The notes beneath the pieces were generated by a model, which did no database searches, had not been told where the DNA came from, and saw only the letters and a program-made list of their open reading frames with translations. Shown piece by piece: positions 50,358 to 59,941 of a DNA stretch of 60,879 bases. The position numbers and the translations under genes are program-made. Numbering within the stretch: position 1 is the stretch's first letter; every line of letters starts with the position of its first letter. Source of the stretch: Actinomadura hibisca NBRC 15177 (GTDB lineage: Bacteria > Actinomycetota > Actinomycetes > Streptosporangiales > Streptosporangiaceae); contig NZ_BCRO01000079.1 of assembly GCF_001552635.1 (NCBI RefSeq), forward strand, positions 1 through 60,879, in the 5' to 3' direction.

Positions 50358-51058
50358 CGCCCGCGCGCGAACGCGGCCTGGCGGCGCTGGCGTGCGCCGC
50401 CGGGGCCGGGCTCACGCTGCTGGCCGCCGGGCGCCCCTGGGCCACCGTCCGGGCGCGCGACGCGATCACCCCGTTCGGCCTGGAGCTGACCGGCCGCGAT
50501 CTCGGCGCGCTGCCCGGCGGCCTCGGCTGGGCCGCGCTCGCGGGGCTGGCGGTGCTGTTCGCCACGCGCGGCCGGGTCCGCGCCGGGCTCGGCGCGCTGC
50601 TGGCGGTGTTCGGCGTGGTCATCGCCGTCTCTTCGGCCACCGCGGTCCGGGCCGGTGACGTGCGCGCCGCCGCCGGGGGCAAGAGCACCCTGCTGCGCCT
50701 GGCCGAGCAGACCACCGTGCAGGTCGGGCCCTGGTGGGCGGTGTCGCTGGCCGGGGGCGTGCTGGTCGCGGCCGCCGGGCTGGTCACGCTGCTGCGCGGC
50801 GCCCGCTGGCCGGGCATGTCGGCCCGCTACGAGCGCCAGGGCGCGGCTCCCGCCGGTCCCGCGCGCGCCCGGACCGCCGACCGCGACGCGGCCGGGTTGT
50901 GGAAGTCCCTGGACCGGGGCGAGGACCCCACCGAGGACACCGCCGACGAACCCGCCGACACCACCGACACCGCCGCAGGGCCGGTCGCGAAGCCGACCGG
51001 CCGGACCGCCGACGAACCCGCCGGGAGCCCGGCCGCCGGCGAGTCCCGCCCGTCATGA
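50354..51058 (+). CDS. Tryptophan-associated membrane protein (TIGR02234 type)
   Basis: The 234-residue membrane protein has about four segments in the first 150 residues (LAALACAAGAGLTLLAAGRPW, LGWAALAGLAVLFATRG, GLGALLAVFGVVIAVSSATAV, PWWAVSLAGGVLVAAAGLVTLL). A polar, Asp/Thr-rich tail follows. The family is found in actinobacterial trp clusters and has no known function. Overlaps hisI and the response regulator gene (ATGA on both sides). Confidence 0.85.
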   Translation: MTPARERGLAALACAAGAGLTLLAAGRPWATVRARDAITPFGLELTGRDLGALPGGLGWAALAGLAVLFATRGRVRAGLGALLAVFGVVIAVSSATAVRAGDVRAAAGGKSTLLRLAEQTTVQVGPWWAVSLAGGVLVAAAGLVTLLRGARWPGMSARYERQGAAPAGPARARTADRDAAGLWKSLDRGEDPTEDTADEPADTTDTAAGPVAKPTGRTADEPAGSPAAGESRPS

Positions 51059-51759
51059 CCACCGAGGGCGGGCTGGTGCTGGTGGCCGAGCACGAGCCCG
51101 CCGTCGCCGAGCTCCAGCGCCGCTACCTGGCCCGCGAGGGCTACGAGGTGCAGATCGAGCCCGATCCGGCCGCCGCTCCGGCGGTGGCGGCCCGGGTCCG
51201 CGTCGACGTCGTCGTGCTCGATCTGTCGGCCGCTGGGCTGCCCCTGGGGCTGCGCCCCGCCGACCTGTACCGGCGGGTCGCCGACGCGGTCCGCCCCGCC
51301 CCCGTCGTGGCGCTCGTGGACGCGCCGGACCCGGCCGCCGCGCGGGGCCTGGGCGACCACCGCGTCTCGCGCCCGTTCGCCCCCCGCGTGCTGGTCGCGG
51401 CGGTGGGGGAGGCCCTGCGGGCCGGTGCGCCGGGCGGCGACTCCGGGCCGGAAGGAGAGAAGGGCCCGCCCAGCGTGCTGCGCGCGGGCCCGCTGACCCT
51501 CGACCCGAGCCACCGCACGGCCGCGGTCGGCGACCGGTCGGCGGCCCTCACCGTCACCGAGTTCGACCTGCTGGAGTTCCTGATGGGCAACCCCGGCCGG
51601 GTGTTCAGCCGCGAGCAGCTCCTGGACGCCGCCTGGGGGCCGGGAGCGGGCGCGGGCAGCCGCACCGTGGACGTCCACGTGGCGCAGCTCCGCGCCAAGC
51701 TCGGCGCCGAAAGCCCCATCCGCACGGTCCGGGGCGTCGGCTACGTACTGGACGCTTAG
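51055..51759 (+). CDS. OmpR/PhoB-type orphan response regulator with altered receiver
   Basis: The 234-residue protein has a receiver-like domain (1-115) and a C-terminal winged helix (about 140-234: LTVTEFDLLEFLMGNPGRVFSREQLLDAAW ... RTVDVHVAQLRAKLG ... IRTVRGVGYVLDA). Asp56 in VVVLDLSAAG is the possible phospho-acceptor. The acidic pair of beta1 is Glu-His (VAEHEP) instead of Asp-Asp, and the conserved Lys of beta5 is Arg106 (SRPF). Phosphorylation by a normal histidine kinase is therefore doubtful. No kinase is encoded nearby. It sits in the trp cluster, coupled by ATGA to the upstream gene. Confidence 0.88.
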   Translation: MTTEGGLVLVAEHEPAVAELQRRYLAREGYEVQIEPDPAAAPAVAARVRVDVVVLDLSAAGLPLGLRPADLYRRVADAVRPAPVVALVDAPDPAAARGLGDHRVSRPFAPRVLVAAVGEALRAGAPGGDSGPEGEKGPPSVLRAGPLTLDPSHRTAAVGDRSAALTVTEFDLLEFLMGNPGRVFSREQLLDAAWGPGAGAGSRTVDVHVAQLRAKLGAESPIRTVRGVGYVLDA

Positions 51760-51768
51760 GCTGGCCGT

Positions 51769-52218
51769 GTGAGCCGCGTCCCTGCCCAGCCCGCTCAGAT
51801 GCCGCCTCGCGCGCCCGCGCGAGGCGTACGGGCCTTTCTGGCCCCGGCGGGGGTTCTGATGGCCGTCGTGGCTGGTGTGGCGCTCGTGGCGTCCGTGGAC
51901 CCGCACGAGTCCGGCCACTACCCGACCTGTCCCTTCCTGGCCATATCCGGCCTCTACTGCCCGGGGTGCGGCGGCCTCCGCATGGTCAACTCCCTGGCGC
52001 ACGGACAGGTCGGCCCGGCCTTCGGCAGCAACCCCTACCTGTTCCTGCTCCTGCCGGTCGCGGCCTGGTCGTGGGGCAGCTGGACGGTCCGCCGGGCACG
52101 CGGCGAACCCATGCGCTCGGCCCTGTTCCGGCCGCCCGCCATCGCCGCCTTCCTGGTCGTCACGCTGGCGTTCTGGATCGTGCGCAACCTCCCGTTCGCG
52201 CACGTCCTGGCCCCGTGA
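51769..52218 (+). CDS. DUF2752 membrane protein
   Basis: The 149-residue protein has the DUF2752 core CPFLAISGLYCPGCGGLRMVNSLAHG (CPxxxxxGxxCPxCGxxR). Three membrane segments flank it. Four Cys could bind metal or disulfide. TAGGCT stands 6 bases before the GTG at 51769, which supports this start and a leaderless message. The role is unknown. It precedes trpC. Confidence 0.88.
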   Translation: MSRVPAQPAQMPPRAPARGVRAFLAPAGVLMAVVAGVALVASVDPHESGHYPTCPFLAISGLYCPGCGGLRMVNSLAHGQVGPAFGSNPYLFLLLPVAAWSWGSWTVRRARGEPMRSALFRPPAIAAFLVVTLAFWIVRNLPFAHVLAP

Positions 52219-52330
52219 CCGCCGCCCGGCGGCCCGGCGGCGGCCCGGGGTGCGCCGCCGTCGGTGGGGGCGGCTACGATCGGTGCACGGATCGACCGGA
52301 CCACAGACCGGACCATAGGGGGCCTACCGC

Positions 52331-53137
52331 GTGAGTGTTCTCGACGAGATCATCGACGGCGTCCGGGCCGATCTCGCCGAAAGGCAGCGAGAGATCCCGC
52401 TGGCGGCGCTCAAGGACAGGGCCGCGGCCGCTCCCGCCCCGCGCGACGCGCTGGGGGCGCTGCGCGGCCAGGGCGTGTCGGTCATCGCCGAGGTCAAGCG
52501 CTCCAGCCCGTCCAAGGGCGCGCTCGCCGCGATCGCCGACCCCGCCGCGCTGGCCCGCGACTACGCGGCCGGCGGCGCCAAAGTGATCAGCGTGCTGACC
52601 GAGCGGCGCCGCTTCGGCGGCAGCCTGGAGGACCTGGCCGCCGTCCGCGCCAACGTGGACGTCCCGATCCTGCGCAAGGACTTCATCGTCACCTCCTACC
52701 AGCTGTGGGAGGCGCGCGCGCACGGCGCCGACCTGGCGCTGCTGATCGTGGCCGCGCTGGAGCAGGACGCGCTGGTGTCGCTGGTGGAGCGGGCCGAGTC
52801 GATCGGCCTGCTGCCGCTGGTGGAGGTGCACACCGAGGACGAGGTGGCCCGCGCCGTGGACGCCGGGGCCAAGGTCATCGGCGTGAACGTCCGCGACCTG
52901 AAGACCCTCAGGGTGGACCGCGAGGTGTTCGCCCGGGTGGCCCCCGCCATCCCCAAGGGCGTGGTCACCATCGCCGAGTCCGGCGTGCGCGGCCCGCACG
53001 ACCTGCTGGCCTACGCCTCGCACGGCGCCGACGCCGTCCTGGTCGGCGAGAGCCTGGTCATCGGCAAGGAGCCGCGCGCCGCGGTCGCCGACCTCGTCGC
53101 CGCCGGGGCCCACCCGGCGCTGCGGCAGGGCGGCTGA
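52331..53137 (+). CDS. trpC: Indole-3-glycerol-phosphate synthase
   Basis: The 268-residue TIM barrel closes the indole ring. Catalytic and phosphate-binding blocks are VIAEVKRSSPSKG, ISVLTERRRFGGS, VPILRKDFIVTSYQLWEARAHGADL, LVEVHTEDE, IGVNVRDLKTL, IAESGVRGPHDL and AVLVGESLV. GGGGGCC is the ribosome site before the GTG. TACGAT at about 52274 may be the -10 box. Starts the trpC-B-A unit. Confidence 0.96.
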   Translation: MSVLDEIIDGVRADLAERQREIPLAALKDRAAAAPAPRDALGALRGQGVSVIAEVKRSSPSKGALAAIADPAALARDYAAGGAKVISVLTERRRFGGSLEDLAAVRANVDVPILRKDFIVTSYQLWEARAHGADLALLIVAALEQDALVSLVERAESIGLLPLVEVHTEDEVARAVDAGAKVIGVNVRDLKTLRVDREVFARVAPAIPKGVVTIAESGVRGPHDLLAYASHGADAVLVGESLVIGKEPRAAVADLVAAGAHPALRQGG

Positions 53138-53140
53138 CGG

Positions 53141-53206
53141 TAGGGTACGGCCATGCTGATGGAGCCTCTGCGCGAACGATGGCGCGCTTGTCCGACGTCT
53201 CACTAA
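53141..53206 (+). other. Candidate leaderless mini-ORF between trpC and trpB
   Basis: TAGGGT (53141-53146) stands 6 bases before ATG 53153, which opens a 17-codon frame MLMEPLRERWRACPTSH ending at 53206. It has one Trp codon. No terminator hairpin is seen between it and trpB at 53246. In Streptomyces a small gene (trpX) lies between trpC and trpB; similarity is not visible by eye. It could be a leader peptide, a real microprotein or chance. Confidence 0.35.
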
Positions 53207-53245
53207 CCGGATAAGCCCTCTCCGCACGACAGGACGAGTACCAAG

Positions 53246-54499
53246 ATGACCATCGATTCCGCGCCTGGCTCAGCCATGTCCGCGTCCGAATCCGCCACCG
53301 TCCCCGACGCCACCGGCCACTTCGGCGTCTTCGGCGGCCGCTTCGCCCCCGAGGCCCTGATGGCCGCGCTGGACGAGCTGGACCGCGAGTTCGCCGCCGC
53401 CCGCAAGGACCCCGAGTTCATGGCCGAGCTGAACGGCCTGCTCAAGGACTACGCGGGCCGTCCCAGCATCCTCACCGAGGCCAAGCGCTTCGCCGAGCAC
53501 GCGGGCGGCGCCCGCATCCTGCTCAAGCGCGAGGACCTCAACCACACCGGCTCCCACAAGATCAACAACGTGCTGGGCCAAGCGCTGCTCACCAAGCGCA
53601 TGGGCAAGAAGCGCGTGATCGCCGAGACGGGCGCCGGGCAGCACGGCGTGGCCACCGCCACCGCCGCCGCGCTGCTGGGCCTGGAGTGCACCGTCTTCAT
53701 GGGCGAGGTCGACACCCAGCGCCAGGCCCTCAACGTCGCGCGCATGCGGATGCTGGGCGCGCAGGTCGTCCCGGTCCGCACCGGCAGCCGCACCCTCAAG
53801 GACGCCTGCAACGAGGCGTTCCGCGACTGGGTCGCCACCGTCGACGACACCCACTACTGCGTCGGCTCGACCATGGGCCCGCACCCGTTCCCGATGATGG
53901 TCCGCGAGCTCCAGCGCATCATCGGCGTCGAGGCCCGCCAGCAGGTCATCGACCTGACCGGCGAGTTGCCCGACGCCGTCGTGGCCTGCGTCGGCGGCGG
54001 CTCCAACGCCATCGGCGCCTTCCACGCCTTCGTCGACGACGCCTCGGTGCGGTTGTGCGGCTTCGAGGCCGCGGGCGACGGCGTGGACACCGGGCGGCAC
54101 GCCGCCACCATCTCCGGCGGCCGCGTCGGCGTCATCCACGGCATGCGCACCTACCTGCTCCAGGACGAGGACGGCCAGACCGTCGAGTCCCACTCGATCT
54201 CCGCCGGGCTCGACTACCCCGGCGTCGGCCCCGAGCACTCCTGGCTGCACGACAGCGGCCGCGCCGAGTACCGCCCGGTCACCGACGCCGAGGCGATGGA
54301 GGCGTTCTCGCTGCTGTGCCGCACCGAGGGCATCATCCCGGCGATCGAGTCGGCGCACGCGCTGGCCGGCGCGATCAAGGTCGGCAAGGAGCTGGGCCCC
54401 GAGGGCACCCTCGTCGTGTGCCTGTCGGGCCGCGGCGACAAGGACATGCACACCGCCGCCGAGTACTTCGGCCTGATGCCCGAGGGTGAGGGCCGATGA
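53246..54499 (+). CDS. trpB: Tryptophan synthase beta chain
   Basis: The 417-residue PLP enzyme joins indole and serine. The cofactor lysine is Lys105 in HTGSHKINN. GQHGVATATAAALLGLECTVFMG, the serine-binding and phosphate loop CVGGGSNAIGAFHAF, and CLSGRGDKD at the C terminus are all present. The ATG at 53246 has AGGACGAG before it; ATG 53279 is possible. The stop overlaps trpA (ATGA). Confidence 0.96.
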   Translation: MTIDSAPGSAMSASESATVPDATGHFGVFGGRFAPEALMAALDELDREFAAARKDPEFMAELNGLLKDYAGRPSILTEAKRFAEHAGGARILLKREDLNHTGSHKINNVLGQALLTKRMGKKRVIAETGAGQHGVATATAAALLGLECTVFMGEVDTQRQALNVARMRMLGAQVVPVRTGSRTLKDACNEAFRDWVATVDDTHYCVGSTMGPHPFPMMVRELQRIIGVEARQQVIDLTGELPDAVVACVGGGSNAIGAFHAFVDDASVRLCGFEAAGDGVDTGRHAATISGGRVGVIHGMRTYLLQDEDGQTVESHSISAGLDYPGVGPEHSWLHDSGRAEYRPVTDAEAMEAFSLLCRTEGIIPAIESAHALAGAIKVGKELGPEGTLVVCLSGRGDKDMHTAAEYFGLMPEGEGR

Positions 54500-55326
54500 G
54501 CGTCCGGGACGCCTACGACAAGGCCAAGGCCGAGGGCCGGGCCGCGCTGGTCGGCTACCTGCCCGCCGGTTTCCCCGACTACCAGGGCGCGATCGACGCC
54601 GCGACCGCCATGGTCGAGGCCGGCTGCGACGTCATCGAGATCGGGCTGCCCTACAGCGACCCGATGATGGACGGCCCCACCATCCAGGACGCGGTCCACC
54701 AGGCGCTGGTCGGCGGCGTCCGCGTCGCCGACGTGCTGCGCACCGTCGAGGCCGTCGCCGCCACCGGCGCGGCGACCCTCGTCATGACCTACTGGAACCC
54801 CGTCGACCGCTACGGCGTGGACGCCTTCGCCCGCGACCTGAAGTCGGCGGGCGGCCAAGGTCTGATCACGCCCGACCTCACGCCCGAGGAGGCGGGGCCG
54901 TGGCTGGCCGCCGCCGACGAGCACGACCTCGACAAGGTGTTCCTGGTCGCGCTCAGCTCCACCGACGAGCGCATCGAGACGATCACCCGGCACAGCCGCG
55001 GCTTCGTCTACGCCGCCTCGCTGATGGGCGTCACCGGCGCCCGCACCGCCGTCAACACCGGCGCGCCCCGGCTGGTGGAGCGCACCCGCACGATCATCGG
55101 CAAGGACGCCGGGACCGCCCCGCACGGCGGCGCGCTGCCGATCGGCCTCGGCCTCGGCGTCGGCACCGGGGCGCAGGCCGCCGAGGTCGCCGCGTTCGCC
55201 GACGGCGTGATCGTCGGCTCGGCGTTCATCCGCCGCCTGCTGGACGCCCCCGACCGCGCCGCCGGGCTGGCGGGCGTCCGGGAGCTGGCCGCCGAGCTGG
55301 CCGAGGGCGTGCGGGGCCGCGCCTGA
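54496..55326 (+). CDS. trpA: Tryptophan synthase alpha chain
   Basis: The 276-residue TIM barrel cleaves indole glycerol phosphate and hands indole to TrpB. The catalytic Glu is in VIEIGLPYSDP with the Asp of the same motif; TYWNPVDRYGVD, GLITPDLTPEEA and MGVTGART follow. ATG overlaps the trpB stop. It ends the trp cluster. There is no trpE, trpG, trpD or trpF in the window. Confidence 0.96.
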   Translation: MSVRDAYDKAKAEGRAALVGYLPAGFPDYQGAIDAATAMVEAGCDVIEIGLPYSDPMMDGPTIQDAVHQALVGGVRVADVLRTVEAVAATGAATLVMTYWNPVDRYGVDAFARDLKSAGGQGLITPDLTPEEAGPWLAAADEHDLDKVFLVALSSTDERIETITRHSRGFVYAASLMGVTGARTAVNTGAPRLVERTRTIIGKDAGTAPHGGALPIGLGLGVGTGAQAAEVAAFADGVIVGSAFIRRLLDAPDRAAGLAGVRELAAELAEGVRGRA

Positions 55327-55483
55327 CGCCCGGTCCCGGACCGGCCGCGCGCCCGATCCGGCGCGTCGTTCCTACGCGGGCCTTATCCCCGGTCCCATAA
55401 GGTGAGACCCGGCCAGGCCGGGGCGCTTCCACAGCCGCCCCGGCCTGACCTGACGGTGACGGCCAGGCTCGGAGGGAACACGG

Positions 55484-55978
55484 ATGGTGCAGCACGCCGA
55501 GGCGACCGGCGGGAACGCGGCGGCGACGCCGGGCCCCGCCCGTCCGCTGTGGTTCACCCTCACGGCGTGGGTCCTGACCCTCGCCGGGCTCGCGATCTCG
55601 GTCTACCTGACGGTGACCCACTACAACGAGGGCGCGCTGGTCTGCTCCACGAGCAAGACGGTGGACTGCCACTCGGTCACCACCAGCGAGTACTCCGAGC
55701 TGTTCGGCATCCCGCTGCCGCTGCTGGGCCTGGCGTTCTTCGTCGGCTTCGCCGTGCTGATCACCCCGCCCGCGCTGCGCTCGGCGAGTCCGCTGTGGCG
55801 TTGGGCGCGGCTCGGCAGCGTCTGCGTCGGCGTGCTGTTCGTGGTGTACCTGGTCACCGCCGAGCTGGCGATCCTGCACAAGATCTGCCTGTGGTGCACC
55901 GGCGTGCACGTCATCACTATCCTGCTGTTCATCCTCGTCCTGGTGGACGAGTTCCGCCGGATCGGTCAGACCGACTAG
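55484..55978 (+). CDS. Vitamin K epoxide reductase family protein (VKOR)
   Basis: The 164-residue membrane protein has four segments. It carries the VKOR redox pair C135-x-x-C138 (ICLWC) in the last helix and two loop cysteines, C54 and C62 (VCSTSKTVDCHS). VKOR reoxidises DsbA partners with quinone, replacing DsbB in actinobacteria. GGAGGGAACACGG precedes the ATG. Two DsbA-like genes follow directly. Confidence 0.93.
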   Translation: MVQHAEATGGNAAATPGPARPLWFTLTAWVLTLAGLAISVYLTVTHYNEGALVCSTSKTVDCHSVTTSEYSELFGIPLPLLGLAFFVGFAVLITPPALRSASPLWRWARLGSVCVGVLFVVYLVTAELAILHKICLWCTGVHVITILLFILVLVDEFRRIGQTD

Positions 55979-56027
55979 ATCCGACCCCCTGCGGCGCCGG
56001 GCCGCGGGGCCGATTGAGGAGTAGTCC

Positions 56028-56795
56028 ATGAGCAAGGCCGCACGGGAGCGGACCGCGCGCGAGCGGCTGGCCGTCGAGCGCCAGAAGCAGGCCGCGCGCC
56101 AGAAGCAGCAGCGGCTGCTGGCGATCATCCTGGGCGGGGTGGTCGCGGTGGCGGCGATCGTGGCGGTCACGGTGGTGGTCCTGGACCAGAAGGGCAAGCG
56201 CGACCAGACGGCCAGCGCCTACACCGGCCCCCAGGCGCCGCTGACCCGCGAGGCCGACGGCTCGATCGTGATGGCCAAGCCCGGGGTGACCAAGCCCGTG
56301 CTGGAGGTCTTCGAGGACTTCCAGTGCCCGGCCTGCCAGCAGTTCGAGGAGGCCGGCGGCAAGGACGTCAAGCAGCTGGCCGCCGAGGGCAAGGTCAAGG
56401 TCGTCTACCGGCCGTTCCACCTGTTCGGCCAGCAGCCCGACCCGATCAAGTCCAACTCGTTCCGCTCGGCCGCCGCCGCCCTGTGCGTCCCGGCCGACAA
56501 GTGGCTGTCCTACCACGACGCGCTGTTCAAGTTCCAGCCGCGCGAGGGCAGCGAGGGCTTCGCGCCCAAGGACCTGGTCGCCTGGGGCAAGGACGTCGGC
56601 GTGACCGACGCCGGCTTCGACGCGTGCGTCACCGACCAGCAGAAGAAGGCGCAGGTCGAGTCGATGACCACCTACGCCCTCCAGGAGCGCAAGATCGACA
56701 GCACCCCGACGGTCTTCCTGGACGGCAAGAAGCTCGACCAGCGCGGCATGGCCGACATCAAGGGCGCCGTCGCCGCGGCGGCCGCCGCCAAGTAG
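56028..56795 (+). CDS. Membrane-anchored DsbA-like thiol oxidoreductase (first copy)
   Basis: The 255-residue protein has a basic N terminus, one membrane segment (about 29-50), and a thioredoxin-fold DsbA domain outside. The redox site is C100-P-A-C103, in VFEDFQCPACQQFEE. The cis-Pro is in DSTPTVFLDG. FRPFHL-type and LCVPADKWLSYHDALF blocks match the family. It is probably oxidised by the VKOR encoded 49 bases upstream. TTGAGGAGTAGTCC before the ATG. Confidence 0.92.
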   Translation: MSKAARERTARERLAVERQKQAARQKQQRLLAIILGGVVAVAAIVAVTVVVLDQKGKRDQTASAYTGPQAPLTREADGSIVMAKPGVTKPVLEVFEDFQCPACQQFEEAGGKDVKQLAAEGKVKVVYRPFHLFGQQPDPIKSNSFRSAAAALCVPADKWLSYHDALFKFQPREGSEGFAPKDLVAWGKDVGVTDAGFDACVTDQQKKAQVESMTTYALQERKIDSTPTVFLDGKKLDQRGMADIKGAVAAAAAAK

Positions 56796-56812
56796 CGCCC
56801 GCCGAGCGTTCC

Positions 56813-56848
56813 GACGCCGCGTCCCCGCACCGGGGGCGCGGCGTCGCC
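56813..56848 (+). terminator. Terminator between the two DsbA-like genes
   Basis: GACGCCGCG (56813-56821) pairs with CGCGGCGTC (56837-56845), with CCCCG/CGGGG inside. GCCCTTT follows. It separates the VKOR-DsbA unit from the second DsbA gene. Confidence 0.7.
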
Positions 56849-56939
56849 CTTTCCCGCCGCCCGCCCACGACCGCCCCGGATCCCTACCAGTAGCCTCTGA
56901 ACTGGGACAACGCACGTCATGCGCGATCGGGGGATGCGG

Positions 56940-57722
56940 ATGGGGAACGCGGAGCGGGATCGTTCGGCACGGCAACGGCTGGCGACCGAGCGCGCCCGGA
57001 GCCAGGCCAGGGACCGGCAGCGCAGGCTGCTGCTGATCACCGTCGGCGGCATCGCGGCCGCCGCGGTGATCGTCGCCGTGGTGGTCGTGGCGGTGCGCGG
57101 CGGCGACGACGAGGACGCGAAGACCGCCTCCTCCTACACCGGGCCGCTGGCCCCGGTGTCCCGCCAGGCCGACGGCTCCACGCTGATGGCCAAGGCAGGA
57201 GTGAACGGACCGGTGCTGGAGATCTTCGAGGACTTCCAGTGTCCGATCTGCAAGCAGGCCGAGGAGGCCGCCGGGGACACCATCAAGCGGCTGGCGGGGG
57301 AGGGCGCGCTCCGCGTCGTCTACCGGCCCCTGCAACTGTTCCAGGGCGCCGACCGCGAGCCGCTGTCGTCCAACAGCCACCGCGCCGCCAACGCGGCCCT
57401 GTGCGCGCCCGCCGACCGCTGGCTGGCCTTCCACGACACCCTCTACGCCAACCAGCCCGAGGAGGGCGACGAGGGCTTCGCCAACGACGACCTGGTCGCC
57501 TGGGGCCGGAACGCCGGGATCACCGACGGGGCCTTTCCCGGCTGCGTCACCGGCGACGCCAAGGCGGCCGAGCTGGCGACGATGACCCGGTACGCCTTCG
57601 AGGACCGCAAGATCGAGGGGACGCCCACCGTCCTGCTGGACGGCAAGGCCCTGGACCTGCGCGGCCAGGTGCTCGACCCGGCGGGCCTGGAGAAGGCCGT
57701 CCGGGCCGCCGAGCGGAGCTGA
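56940..57722 (+). CDS. Membrane-anchored DsbA-like thiol oxidoreductase (second copy)
   Basis: The 260-residue paralogue has an Arg-rich start, a membrane segment (about 29-50, LLLITVGGIAAAAVIVAVVVVAV) and a DsbA domain. The redox site is C101-P-I-C104 (DFQCPICKQAEE). The cis-Pro is in EGTPTVLLDG. The ATG at 56940 follows GGGGGATGCGG; upstream ATGs at 56919 and 56934 are in frame. The dipeptide between the Cys differs from the first copy (CPIC against CPAC), which should change redox potential or partners. Confidence 0.9.
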   Translation: MGNAERDRSARQRLATERARSQARDRQRRLLLITVGGIAAAAVIVAVVVVAVRGGDDEDAKTASSYTGPLAPVSRQADGSTLMAKAGVNGPVLEIFEDFQCPICKQAEEAAGDTIKRLAGEGALRVVYRPLQLFQGADREPLSSNSHRAANAALCAPADRWLAFHDTLYANQPEEGDEGFANDDLVAWGRNAGITDGAFPGCVTGDAKAAELATMTRYAFEDRKIEGTPTVLLDGKALDLRGQVLDPAGLEKAVRAAERS

Positions 57723-57838
57723 CGCGGGGCCGTGCCGGGGCTCGCGGGCACCCGGAAAGCGGTCCCGGCCGCCGTTGTCGCGATCTTCCTCGGACCGGCG
57801 GCACGGGCGCGGCGCGAAAGGCGGTAACGTCATCGCTC

Positions 57839-59140
<1,302 letters not shown>

Positions 59141-59142
59141 CC

Positions 59143-59850
59143 GTGACCGAACGGTCCGGACCCGCCGCCGAGATCCATCACCAGCACCGGGACGTCACCG
59201 GCGGCTGGTTGCGTCCCGCCGTGTTCGGGGCGATGGACGGCCTGGTCTCCAACTTCGCGCTGATCGCCGGGATCGCGGGCGGCCAGGCCCCGCAGCGGGT
59301 GGTCCTGCTGGCCGGTCTGGCGGGCCTGGCGGCGGGCGCGTTCTCGATGGCGGCGGGGGAGTACATCTCGGTGGCCTCCCAGTCCGAGCTGGCGGCGGCC
59401 GAGATCGAGGTGGAGCGGCTGGAGCTGGCCCGCCACCCGGCCGCCGAGCTGGCCGGGATGTTCGAGGCGCGCGGCGTGGACCCCGTGACCGCCGCCGAGG
59501 TGGCCCGGCAGTTGTCCAGCGACCCCGACCACGCGCTGGCCGTGCACGCCCGCGAGGAGCTGGGCGTGGCGCCGGGCGAGCTGCCGTCGCCGCTGCTGGC
59601 GGCCGGGTCGTCGTTCGCCTCGTTCGCGGTGGGCGCGCTGCTGCCGGTGCTGCCCTACCTGCTGGGCGCCACCAGCCTGTGGCCCGCCGCGCTGCTGGCG
59701 GGGCTGGGGCTGTTCGGCGCGGGCGCGCTGGTGGCCCGGGTGACCTCCCGGTCCTGGTGGTTCGGCGGGTTGCGGCAGCTCGCGCTGGGCGGCGCGGCGG
59801 CCGCCCTCACCTACGGCGTCGGGGCCCTCATCGGCGTCAACGGCGTCTGA
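59143..59850 (+). CDS. VIT1/CCC1 family (vacuolar iron transporter-like) protein
   Basis: The 235-residue protein has five membrane segments. The VIT signature is present: WLRPAVFGAMDGLVSNFALIAGIAGG, GAFSMAAGEYISVASQSELAAAEIEVE (with the Glu-rich metal-binding domain to about 150), and the last two segments GGAAAALTYGVGALIG. It probably moves ferrous iron or manganese. GTG start 2 bases after lgt. There is no regulatory signal in between. Confidence 0.92.
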   Translation: MTERSGPAAEIHHQHRDVTGGWLRPAVFGAMDGLVSNFALIAGIAGGQAPQRVVLLAGLAGLAAGAFSMAAGEYISVASQSELAAAEIEVERLELARHPAAELAGMFEARGVDPVTAAEVARQLSSDPDHALAVHAREELGVAPGELPSPLLAAGSSFASFAVGALLPVLPYLLGATSLWPAALLAGLGLFGAGALVARVTSRSWWFGGLRQLALGGAAAALTYGVGALIGVNGV

Positions 59851-59941
59851 GCCCGGCCCGAGCCCGGCCCCGAGGCCGACAAAGGGGGAGGAAGCTCCCT
59901 TTTGGCACGGGAGGGGCGGCGGGACCGCTAAGCTCCCGGCT

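Noticed and set aside
52280..52325. Tandem GACCGGACCA repeats before trpC as an attenuator
   Set aside because: There is no Trp-rich leader peptide, no terminator and no room for a full attenuator.
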